Positions 36,671 to 46,641 of a DNA stretch of 64,000 bases are shown here, piece by piece. Within the stretch, counting starts at the first letter, position 1; each line of letters opens with the position of its first letter. The notes below the pieces were generated by a model. It saw only the letters and a list, made by a program, of their open reading frames with translations. It did not search any database and was not told the origin of the DNA. A program made the translations under genes and the position numbers. Origin of the DNA: Acanthochlamys bracteata (Eukaryota; Streptophyta; Magnoliopsida; Pandanales; Velloziaceae); the NCBI GenBank assembly GCA_019914995.1, contig CM034138.1:4588001-4652000 (forward strand), given 5' to 3'.

Positions 36671-39094
36671 TATAGTTGTTGGTAGAGTAAATCACTATCA
36701 ACTTTCCTGTATCAAGAAAAATATTTGCGAACATATTAACACCCATCAATCCCCCCGACGGGTAAATAAAGAAAGAATCCAAATAAATCTTATATAGACG
36801 GTCAATAAAAGTGCAATCTCCATCTCCACGGGAATTGCATCAACAAGAAAGGCAAGAGCAAATAATCACAATGTAACATTTTGCATACTGATTAGGGCAT
36901 GATTGTATATGATGTCAAACTAGGGCTGCGATGAATCTTTCTTGACAAGAGGATACAACTAAGCCACATTAACATTATGTGGAGCTGCTACATATCATAT
37001 CATGCCATTTGCTCTATTGTAAGTAATATCTCTGGTCAAAACACAAACAAGTCCTATTTGGTTTTTCTCTAACTTAGTGAAAAAAAAAAAATTTCAAAAA
37101 TCCTAAATTTCTTGATAAATAAAATGAACTAGTTAAAATCCTACAGCCTAATACTGAGCAATTGTTGCTTGGAGCTTCCAATACTATTTCTACCCTTTTG
37201 ACGATCCAACCATGACCAAATTGTTCCTTGTTTACGAGTATTCAAGGACAACTTCAAAATCCATGCATGTGCTTGGAACAAGCTTGCTTGCATCTCCTAA
37301 ACAATTAGCAACATATCGATATGAGACCACAAAAGATTCATCAAAAAGACTAAGTACCAACAGTCCAAACAACCATAAACGAGTTCTTCATTAAGCCTCC
37401 TTATATACCAAAACACCTTAATAGTTTTCAACATCATATTGAATGACCAATTGCACATCATTTTTTATGAACTAGAGCATCTTCTCAATCTAGTATTTGA
37501 GAATCTATCCATAATGTTTACTTATGAAGAATGCAATGGATAAGCTAGTACAGCACAATATGCGACACTGCCAATGCCCAAAATTCTTAGGACATGGCAA
37601 TAGTAATTACAATTTTACTGAAGTACTCTATTTATATTCAACATTAACATACATAATAGAAATGGCCGTTCTATATAATTAACCTAAGCTTTGTGAAACT
37701 ATAAACGAGTAAATGCACCATTTGCCCATATCAATAACATGATGGAACTTAACTACCGAAACATAGGCAAGTTATGAGTATGTTAGACATCAAATATTCT
37801 CAAAATTAGGTAATCACCTGTCATCTGTTTTAATGATGAATGTCCAACACAATTCTTACGTGCGTTTGGTGGCCTGATAGATTGACATGTGGGTATATAG
37901 CGTCATGAGGTGTTCACCAAGATGGCTATCTAATAATGTCAAACAAGTGATCGACAATGTGTCGTATCTGATATGCTTGGGAAAGACATATGAAACCTTG
38001 TTAAAGGTGCTTGTTTCAGCTCCCTAGATGCTTACATTCGTGATTATAAAAGAGACACACATAATACTCTGATAAATCTTGACTATTTGAGTAATTTTTT
38101 CAAAATTATCCGCTTAGATAAAAAAAAATATGAAAGTCCCCTGCCAATCAAATTTAAGCATGTTTATGGATAATAAATCTTTCCCTATGTCATGTCAATA
38201 TCTTTTTATATCACTTTCAGTCATCTTTAATTTTCATTTCCTCACTAGTAGCAAATAAAGATTCTATAATTGAATATCTACCTTTACTATAGGCAAGAGT
38301 CATTGAACAATAGGAATAGTTTAGTGTTGATATTAGCAGATTTCTACATATACTAAGTAATAATAAGAAGTTCCAAAGTAGCTACATAAAGAAAGCAGTA
38401 GATCGTTCAAACTTCAAAAGTATCATCACAAGGTAGCCTAAACCATTGTTCTATATAACCTACTATCTAACTATAGCAACACCTCAAACTTCGAAACAGA
38501 AATGTTTTTCTTTAATGAAATAAATGCTATACAAAATGTAGAGATAAAAGGACGGAGACATTCTAGCAGTAAAAGAAGAGTCATATGGCTGAAACAATTA
38601 GAAACAGATATTTTAGATCATGCATACCAAAATCTGAGGCTACTTCAAGCAAAAACAACCATGCATTTAGCGTCAAGTCCTATTGCCAGCTAGTTTCTCT
38701 GGACAGAACATGTGAAACCCACGCTTTTCTAAACAAGCACATTTTCCAGTGAAAAACAAGGACATTTGCATTGAAACAGAAAGCACAGCATAGTCAAACA
38801 AATAGCATTCAACATCTGCTGGTCTTTTCTATATTGTCAAGAACCAACTTAGAAATTCAAATAGTGACAGGGATAACAAAAATTAGTTGAGGGAGAGTTA
38901 TCATCATTATATAGACACAGGCAGAACTTTTAAGAGTAATACTCCAGTTCACCATCCCAGTAGTAGTAATAACAACATTAGCAACTACTACCAAGTGACA
39001 AAAAGCCATTAAAAAATTCACAAAAAGAGGGAAGAAGAAAGTCAAAAGCCCAGAAGTACCTCATCTGAGCATGCCGGCCAGTTCAAGACAGCAG
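36671..39094. other. Intergenic, downstream of the DNA glycosylase gene
   Basis: No gene or repeat border could be supported. The part just below 39095 would hold the 3' UTR of the minus-strand glycosylase gene. Confidence 0.4.
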
Positions 39095-40108
39095 CTATGA
39101 GCTAATATTTGGTAGCATCTGCATAGGGTCTATCATTGGCGGATTGGCGTGGTCTGAAAATCCTGCAGCAGCTATTGCCGGCACAGATGGCATTGCAAGT
39201 GTTGATGTAACTCTAGACTCCGACAACCTCCACATATACCAAACCCCAACTGAACAGTAGGGCCGCCAATGCCCGCACCTCTCTTCCATCTGTGAAGACC
39301 GCGGCACTTCCTCCAATCCATACAACATCTGCACACCTTTCCTAAACCCTAAATCCACTGAGGGCATTACATCCGGTCGATGTAATGAATTAATCATGAA
39401 CATGTGAACAGACCAAGCTCCGATTCCTTTAACCATGGTGAGCATTGTGAAGAGTGACTTATCATCCATCGAAACAATCGATTCATCAGAAAGAATTCCT
39501 GAGTGGTACTTGCGAGCAAGATCATGAAGGTAAGACGCTTTCCTACCGGAAACCCCAATCTGGCGAAGCTGAACGGGAGACAGAAATAGAACAGATTCAG
39601 GATTAACATTTGATTCACCGCCGCAGAGAGAAACAAATCGAGAATAAATAGAGTTCGCGGCCTTCGCGGCGAGCTGTTGATTGAGAATGCTGCAGACGAG
39701 AGAGAGAAACGGCGAGCGGAGACAATGAAACATTGGCGGGTCAAAGGTGTCGATTACACGAGAGAGAGCAGCGTCGGCTGAGCGGAGATATGAAATAGCA
39801 GCGGCTAGCTCGCCGTCGGCCGACAACGGTTGGCGAAGCACGCGGACGGCGCGTGACGGAGTATTTGTAGTTGGAACGAGTTGGTAGGACGAAGGTGATG
39901 ACAAAGAGGATGTCTTCCGGGATTTACGCGGACGGATCTTAGTCGGAGGAGCGGAAGGAGTGGACGATGGGGCCGGAGGAGGAGGAGGTGGTGGTGGAGG
40001 GGGTGACATGGCAGGAGGTGATTTGGTAGAATCGGGTTTCGCATTGGGTTGTGTTGGGGGAGAAGAGCAGGGCGGTGGTGGTGGAGAAGATAGGGTCCGT
40101 TCGCCCAT
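39095..40108 (-). CDS. DNA-3-methyladenine glycosylase, AlkA type (HhH-GPD family)
   Basis: A single-exon, 337-aa protein. Residues 1-60 are a Pro-rich, low-complexity tail (a run of poly-Pro near 36-45), followed by a basic stretch KIRPRKSRK that may be a nuclear signal. The glycosylase fold spans about 100-300: SILNQQLAAKAANSIYSRF (140-158), LRQIGVSGRKASYLHDLA (181-198), and the helix-hairpin-helix LTMVKGIGAWSVHMFMI (223-239) that grips the DNA backbone. The catalytic Asp is D252 in MPSVDLGFRKG, equivalent to AlkA D238. WRPYCSVGVWYMWRL (281-295) is the conserved C-terminal helix. The enzyme should remove alkylated bases such as 3-methyladenine to start base excision repair. The length suits plant members. 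The start is the first ATG of the frame. Confidence 0.93.
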   Translation of the reverse strand: MGERTLSSPPPPPCSSPPTQPNAKPDSTKSPPAMSPPPPPPPPPPAPSSTPSAPPTKIRPRKSRKTSSLSSPSSYQLVPTTNTPSRAVRVLRQPLSADGELAAAISYLRSADAALSRVIDTFDPPMFHCLRSPFLSLVCSILNQQLAAKAANSIYSRFVSLCGGESNVNPESVLFLSPVQLRQIGVSGRKASYLHDLARKYHSGILSDESIVSMDDKSLFTMLTMVKGIGAWSVHMFMINSLHRPDVMPSVDLGFRKGVQMLYGLEEVPRSSQMEERCGHWRPYCSVGVWYMWRLSESRVTSTLAMPSVPAIAAAGFSDHANPPMIDPMQMLPNISS

Positions 40109-40649
40109 GGAGGAGAGAGCGCCGGAGAAAAGCGGCGGTGGTCGGCAGAGGAGAAGAAGATGGGATAGGCTCGGCTGGTTTTCGGGTGCTTGCTGAAAGC
40201 GGCGGTGAGGGATCGAACTGTAATTGGTAAGGGTTGGTTTGGTGATTTTTGTTTATTGTAAAAATAAAAACTAAAGCAAATAGAATGGAGTTTGTTTATG
40301 TTATTTTAACTGAACTATAATAAATAAATTAATGTCCCCATGGAAATTCCTGGCAAAAAGTTCAGTAATTAATTAAATCATTATTGTTTCAATTATATAT
40401 TTTGTAAAGACTGAAAATGCAAATTTGGTTATATATTTTAAGTAGTGTATGACACATTTAGGTTTAGATTTTGATCTATGTATTTCTAATTTCATATTTT
40501 TTTACATTGTTGTTCCATTTTAATGTTAAAGAAGTTTTTTGGTAACAAAAATATTTTGAAAAGCTTAATTACTAAATACTCCATAAGTTATTGGGTTACT
40601 TGATTAAACGGGCCATATCTAACTCAAATTTATTTTTTTAAGCCACCTT
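40109..40649. other. Upstream region of the DNA glycosylase gene
   Basis: 40109-40230 is GC- and GGC/GGA-rich and probably includes the 5' UTR. Beyond that the DNA turns AT-rich with no recognisable element. Confidence 0.4.
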
Positions 40650-41870
40650 TTAAAAAAAGTTTCTAGTAACATTTGGTAGACATAATATTAAAATATTGTT
40701 CACTCATGCTTTAATCTCAATGTGACGTTTTTATAAAGTGACTTTTATTAAAGTCTACGCGTGATACTGAGTGCCTTTATAAAAAATTGAGCAAATATTG
40801 ATTCAAATAATATCATATATGTCTGATTGCATATATATTAACCTATGACCACTAGCACTAAATAGAGTTAAAATATAGTAAAATTTTACTGAAGAAAGCT
40901 ATAAAAACAAATTTAGAAAATACGCTATCCCAGGGTCGCACAAGTTCGTAGAAGAACATACAACTTTAATTAATAGTAAATTTTGTTATATCTTTCAATA
41001 TGTGTTGTGGTTCAATTATAAGTAGAACAATCTATCATTAAGACCTGAATTTGAGTTCCAATAAGAGGATTTATTTAACTTTTTTATAAATTTTATTTTA
41101 AATTGTGATAAAGTGTGATACCGACGCAATTGGATCAACTAGGAAAAGGAAAATATTGGGTCACACTTAAGTATAATACGATGCACAACATGGTATACTA
41201 GTTGCAATCCAAGTGGCACAATCGCACTAGGTTGCAATTGGGTCGCATATACGACATTGTTGCATACTATTGCATAGTGCGGCTAAGTCGACCGTGAGTG
41301 ATGCGACTACGAATGAACTCGAGTTAAGCGCAAAAGTCACACTTGGGTCCAATAGCACAGATCAGATTTCATCATAATTTAGAACGAAAATTTCAAAACT
41401 TAAAACAAATTATCTCATTGGGACTCAAATATGAGTCTATTAAATGAAAGATCAATATCCTTACTAGTTAGATTACAAATTTACAACATATCTTTAAATA
41501 GTTTTATAAAATTTGTTATTAATTAAAGTTGTACAATCTTTTGCTACCTTGAGCGACCCTGTGTGATACTAAGCGAGCATATTTTGTTAGAATTTTTGTA
41601 TATTTTATCCACTTTTTGTCGTAAATTTAAATATATCGGAGTTCCGTTTAGCATTATTGTTTATTTATATATGCACATAGACATGTACAATATTTTATGA
41701 ATCAAATTTGCTCAAAATTATTTAGGAATGTACTCCGAATTATGCTGTAAGATTGAATAAATATCAACTTGAGTCTTGTAGAGAATTCATCTTAAGGCTA
41801 AACACTGAATGGATGATATTTTGGTATTTTTTTTCACCCAAATGTGACTAGAGAAATAGATTTTTTTTCA
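40650..41870. mobile_element. Foldback element with arms of about 500 bp
   Basis: The left arm can be followed in order in the inverted right arm: TTCTAGTAACATTTGG / TCTCTAGTCACATTTGGG; ATTGAGCAAATATTGATTCA / TTTTGAGCAAATTTGATTCA; CCAGGGTCGCACAAG / CACAGGGTCGCTCAAG; ACAACTTTAATTAATAGTAA / ACAACTTTAATTAATAACAA. The arms span about 40663-41150 and 41370-41862, around a short unique centre with repeated CGCA/GTCGCA words. The arms differ by roughly a quarter to a third, so the element is old. No coding region. The long inverted repeats suggest a MULE or foldback type. Confidence 0.75.
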
Positions 41871-42475
41871 CAATCCAATCCAGGGAATAACTAGACCTAT
41901 ACTAAAACCAAACCTAAACGTAACCCAAGGTCGGTCTATCAAGTAAGCCTAATAGAAAGGTCAACAATAAAACAACACATGCTAAATCTCTAGAAAATTT
42001 TGACAGAATATTAAAAAATTCAAGAAGAAAACTTAACATTGATAATAGTAAATGGAAAAATATCAAAAAGCACCAAAAGAAATAATAACACAAACAAAAA
42101 ATTCACAAAGCTTATACAACCACTACTTGAGATAATAAACCTCAACAAGTGAAAAAACAAATTACTATAATACTAGGCTATTAAGCCAATATATTTATGA
42201 AATAGTAACAGGAATACTACAATTAGTCGAGTATTGCGGAGCCAACGAAATGAAATATGAAAATACGCGAACATACTCTCGATACGTCACTCCCACCCAT
42301 GGCCATAGGGTCCCCCAAACTCAAGTATAGTCCTATAAAGACTAGAAGATGCCAAAGAAAAAAAAAGGAAGAGGCCAATCTTATCAGTAAGGTGTAGATA
42401 GCAGAATGCTTCCAATAGATTCCTAATATATTACCAAATTGTTATACTGCTATTACAATATGCAGTAGATGCAAA
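41871..42475. other. Intergenic stretch, nothing recognised
   Basis: AT-rich DNA without repeats or open frames that I can support. Confidence 0.4.
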
Positions 42476-42483
42476 ACTAAATC

Positions 42484-43039
42484 TAGGGGTGACAATATGG
42501 GTTCATGGGTCGGTTTGGGTCGACCCATATAATAATCGGATAAAAAATATTCAACCCTAACCCGACCCGTTTATTTATATGGGTCAAAATTGTCAATCCT
42601 AACCCAACCTATTTATAACCGGGTCAAATTCGGGTCGACCCATTTAATAATTAAATTATTAAATAAAAATTATAAATATTAATTTTTAATAATAATATAT
42701 CAAAATTATTAATTATGATGTATTTAAAAAGGAAAAATATTAATTTGACAAATTTATAAATTAAATAAAAATTAGTTAAAATTAAGATAAATTAAAAAAA
42801 TATATATACAAATTAAATTCAAATTTTTTGCTATTTGTTTCTAATTTTTAAGTAATATATACTATATAAATAGTTAAACGGGTCATTTTTGGGTCGACCC
42901 GAACTCGTTTAAAAATTTCGGGTCATTTTCGGGTCGATCGGAAATCGACCCAAACCCGTCTAAGACTTGATCCGAACCCGACCTTTTCAGGTCGGTTTCG
43001 GATCGGGTTTTCGGGTCCGGTTCATTTTTGCCACCCCTA
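42484..43039. mobile_element. hAT-like non-autonomous element, best-preserved copy
   Basis: It begins TAGGGGTGACAAT and ends ...TTTTTGCCACCCCTA, an inverted pair. The flanks ACTAAATC (42476-42483) and ACTAAATG (43040-43047) match at 7 of 8 bases, the hAT duplication size. Inside are repeated GGGTCGACCC / GGGTCGATC words near both ends and an AT-rich middle. 556 bp, non-coding. Confidence 0.85.
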
Positions 43040-43047
43040 ACTAAATG

Positions 43048-43306
43048 AGATCAGATTTTACCAAATTGTGAATCGTTCCATACCGACTTTGTCCGTAGAA
43101 GAAAATATATGATAAGAATTAGATACAACACAGAACAATTAATTCCTTTTCATGAAGTTATTATATTATTTGGATTTTCTATTTTCATATTACACAACCA
43201 GACATATCCACTAACGTCACAATCTGATGGATGTTTATAAATGCTTATACTAGGCGGCACTCGACTATATGCTATTCACATGGACATATGCATTTCAAGG
43301 GCCATA
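43048..43306. other. Left flank of the TA island
   Basis: The last bases before the TA tract, CATTTCAAGGGCCATAAT, are repeated inverted directly after the island (52500-52516). Otherwise unremarkable. Confidence 0.5.
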
Positions 43307-43328
43307 ATATATATATATATATATATAT

Positions 43329-43722
43329 GGAGAGGGATAGAGGCACTCCCTCTTTGGTTTATGGCCGGAGTGACATGTAAATCCAATCTCCACCGTTAGA
43401 TATAAAGAATTATAAATTAGAAACTTACCCATAAAATTTCAGCTCAATCGGACACGAATTCACCTACTCCGATCATTTGATATAGATGATAGAAAGTAAG
43501 AAAACTTAAAAAAATATATATTGTATCATTTCTGTCATCTTGATTAAGTGATCAGATGGAAGTAAATTCGTCGTCCGATTGAGTTGAAATTTTATGGGTA
43601 GGTTTCTAACTCATAGTTCTTCATATCCTATTGCGGAGATTAGATTTGGAAGTCACTCCGGCCATAAACCGAGGAGGGAGTGTCCGAAAATGCCCTTAAG
43701 CAGGAAGTGCCCCTATCCCTCC
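43329..43722. mobile_element. Palindromic TA-targeting MITE, copy 1 of the island
   Basis: It begins GGAGAGGGATAGAGGCACTC and ends GTGCCCCTATCCCTCC. The left arm AATCCAATCTCCACCGTTAG recurs inverted on the right. Loop AATATATATTGTATC. It is close in sequence to the copy at 35992. Confidence 0.9.
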
Positions 43723-43744
43723 ATATATATATATATATATATAT

Positions 43745-44150
43745 GCGGAGGGATAGGGGCATTCCCGCACACTACCTCTCCGGGTTGTGCTTGGGGTGAC
43801 CTCCAAATCCAATATTCACCGTTGAATATGAAGAACTATGAGTTAGAAACCTACTCATAAAATTTCAGCTCAATCGGACAACAATTCACCTCAATCCGAT
43901 CACTTGATTAATATGACAGAAAGTAAGAAAATTTAAAAATATATGTTATATCATTTTTGTCATCTTGATCAAGTTATCAGATGGAGGTAAATTCGTGATC
44001 CGATTGACCTGAAATTTTATGGGTATATTTCTAACTCATAATTCTTCATATACAACGGTGGAGATTAGATTTGGAGATCACTCCGGCCATAAACTTGTGA
44101 GAGAGTGCCCGAAAGTGCATATAAGGAGGGAGTGCATCTATCATTCCCCA
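43745..44150. mobile_element. Palindromic TA-targeting MITE, copy 2
   Basis: It begins GCGGAGGGATAGGGGCATTC and ends with ATCTATCATTCCCCA. The arms contain TCCAATATTCACCGTTGAAT and TCAGCTCAATCGGACAACAA and their inverted counterparts. Flanked by (TA)n on both sides. Confidence 0.9.
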
Positions 44151-44169
44151 TATATATATATATATATAT

Positions 44170-44575
44170 GAGGGATAAAGTCACTTTCTTTTCTACGGGC
44201 ACTCCATATTAGGTTTATTGCCTGAGTGAACTTTAAATCAAATCTTCATCGTTGGATATGAAAAACTATGAGTTAGAAATATCATTACAAAATTTTAGCT
44301 TAGTTGGATAATTAATTCATCTCTATCCGGTCACTTGATCAACATGATAGAAAGAAAGAAATTTTAAAAGTATATATAGTGTATCATTTCTGTCATTTTG
44401 ATCAAGTGGCCGGATTGAGGTTGATTTGTAGTCTGATTGAGATTAAAATTTTTTAAAGAGATTTCTAACTCATTCTTGCTCATATCCAATGATAGAGATT
44501 TGGAGGTCATATCAGCTACAAACCGAGAAATGAATGTCCGAAAATGCCTCTAAAAAGAGAGTGCCCCTATCCCAA
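44170..44575. mobile_element. Palindromic TA-targeting MITE, copy 3 (more diverged)
   Basis: It begins GAGGGATAAAGTCACTTTC and ends GAGAGTGCCCCTATCCC. The inner words AATCTTCATCGTTGGATATG and TTTTAGCTTAGTTGGATA are diverged versions of those in copies 1 and 2, so this is probably an older insertion. Confidence 0.85.
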
Positions 44576-44602
44576 ATATATATATATATATATATATATA
44601 TA

Positions 44603-44680
44603 GATTAGGAAGTCATCTCGGCTACAATCGAAAAATAAATGTCTGAAAGTGCCCCTAAGAAGAAAATGCCCTTATCCCAT
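44603..44680. mobile_element. Truncated palindromic MITE (right end only)
   Basis: About 78 bp matching the last part of copy 3 (TAGGAAGTCATCTCGGCTACA, split here by small changes, then AGTGCCCCTAAGAAG and CTTATCCCAT). It lies between (TA)n and a (TAAA)n run, so the left part was lost, perhaps by slippage between TA tracts. Confidence 0.75.
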
Positions 44681-44692
44681 AAATAAATAAAT

Positions 44693-44726
<34 letters not shown>

Positions 44727-44729
<3 letters not shown>

Positions 44730-46615
44730 AGGAGATGCGCGCACATCCCCTCCCCCGCGCACATCGCGTGTGAGCCGTCCGATCAGCTATCGGACGGTTC
44801 ACGCGAGCGCGCTCGCGCGTAAAGAGAAACATCTTACGGGAGGGCATTTTCGTCAACTCATATTCGATTTGGTCTGCCTCCTCACGCGAGCGTGTTTTCA
44901 TTCACCATTTCTTCCTTTCTCTTCTTCGCAGCGAGCTCGCCCGCTGCCTCCCGCTCGGTGATTTCGCGTTGCCGCCAAGCCTTCTTCTTGCCGTAGGTGA
45001 GATTCTTTCTCCTCTCTTCTCCTTCGTCTAATCCCTCTTAAAATTTCCCCTTTCGTTTCCAACTCTAGAATTTCGTTCGTCGGGCCGGAGCTTTCGTTTT
45101 TTTCGCCGGCTGACGATTGAATCTAGGGCTAGGGAACCTTACATTCGTCTTCTCCTCCTTCTTCTATACAGTTTAGAGCTTTCAGTTTCTGCATTCCCGC
45201 CGCTAGTCCTAATTTGTTCGTCAGGCCGGACCGTTCGCTCGCCGGCCGACGATCGGAATTAGGCTTAGCGGACATTTAATTCTTCTTATTCTCCTTCTTT
45301 TATGCCTTCTACAATCTTTAATTTCAGCATTTGTTGTTGTTTGTCGGCCGTCGACCAGAGCGTTTGAACGTCTGCCGGTGGTCGAACTTCACGTAACATT
45401 TTAAAGATATCTTTGTTGCAGCATCGTGATTTTAAGTTCTAAACTTTTTAAAATTTTTTTAACAATTTGAATAGGATTTTTTTTAGTGTGAAGCTTGTTG
45501 CTGGAGGCTTGCTGAGAGCTCGCTGGTGATCGGTGAGCATGAACGCGAATGGTACTCATATTTGTTTCTCACTCTTTTCTTTTCTTTTGATTGCAGAATA
45601 AATGCCGATCCTTGTGACTGATGTGAATTTGGAAGACAATGGTGCTAGTATTGTTGTACTTTACTGGGATGGCTCTGGAGCTCACTTCTAATGGTTTCTT
45701 GTGTCTTTGGTTTTTTTTTTTTTTTTCGTTTTTCATGAATGTCGGCAGTGAATGAATGTTTGTTAAGTGTAGTGTGTCTACTGCTGTAATGCAGACTATG
45801 ATGTTTTGTGTCTGCTGTGTCTAAGTGTTGTAAACTTGTGATTGTAATTCAAGGTTGTAGCTTTTGTTGTGAATGCAATGTAAAATTTTTTTACAAACTT
45901 GTGTTATGAATGAAATGCGATGATAATTCTCTGGTTGGTATCCATTGTGTTGTCATATGTGAATGTTAATGTGAATGTGAAGTGAATGAGAATGATGAAT
46001 GTGATGAGAATGTAATGAGAATGAGAATGTGAATGTTGTCGATGCTTAAATGTGATGTATAAGAACAGCAGTGAGCTCACTGAATGAATGTGGAGCGTGT
46101 ATAGACTAGTGAGCTATGTTCTGGCAGATGAATGCTTGCCAGTGGCAGATGCATATCTCACTGGCAAGGGAATACATGACCTATGCTCATGGCTTGAAGT
46201 GGACACAAGAGCTCATTGGCAGCAGCTCACTGGTCTCCGGCGAGTGAGCTCACCGGACTCCCTCCAACCAAAATAAATTTTAATTTTAACTTTTTTTAGT
46301 CGGAGTTGTACGATGTCGTTTAAATAGATCGAACGTAACAATTTTTTTTTTTTTTTACAATGCAACTTAACAAAATCTTTTTTTTTTTGTTTTGTGTTGA
46401 GCTATGCAAGCTCACCGGACTCCCTCCAGTGAGCTCATCGGACTCCGGCCAAAATTCAGTCAAAAAATTTTTTTTTTCTAAAAACAACAGTGAGCAATAT
46501 AAGCTTGAACAAATTGAACATAGCAAATTGTGTTGTTTTTTTTTTTATAATAATGCAACTTAAGTAATTTCACTGGCCTCCTTCCAGTGAGCTCCAGAGC
46601 TCACTGCAGTTCCAA
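44727..46615. repeat. Left terminal inverted repeat of the MULE
   Basis: Collinear with the inverted right arm through CTCTAGAATTTCGTTCGTCG, GACGATCGGAATTAGGCTTA, a (GAATGT)-rich stretch (45960-46035), GGCAGATGAATGCTTGCCAG and GTACGATGTCGTTTAAATAG. It carries an extra copy of about 18 bp near the tip (CCCCTCCCCCGCGCACATC) that the right arm lacks. No host protein is encoded; the GC-rich outer 600 bp look like a promoter and leader. Confidence 0.88.
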
Positions 46616-46641
46616 AAAATGGCAAAAATACATTCATCATC

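Noticed and set aside
39960-40196. Gly-rich frame opposite the DNA glycosylase
   Set aside because: It is the complement of the poly-Pro tail of the glycosylase.
43307-44726. Regularly spaced repeats resembling a CRISPR-like array
   Set aside because: The repeating units are 0.4-kb palindromic transposons separated by (TA)n in a plant genome, not short direct repeats with unique spacers.
44605-44961. Small frames at the left MULE tip, and the mirrored ones at 51289-51687
   Set aside because: They arise from the GC-rich palindromic ends and TA tracts (YIYIYIY translations) and occur mirrored at both ends.
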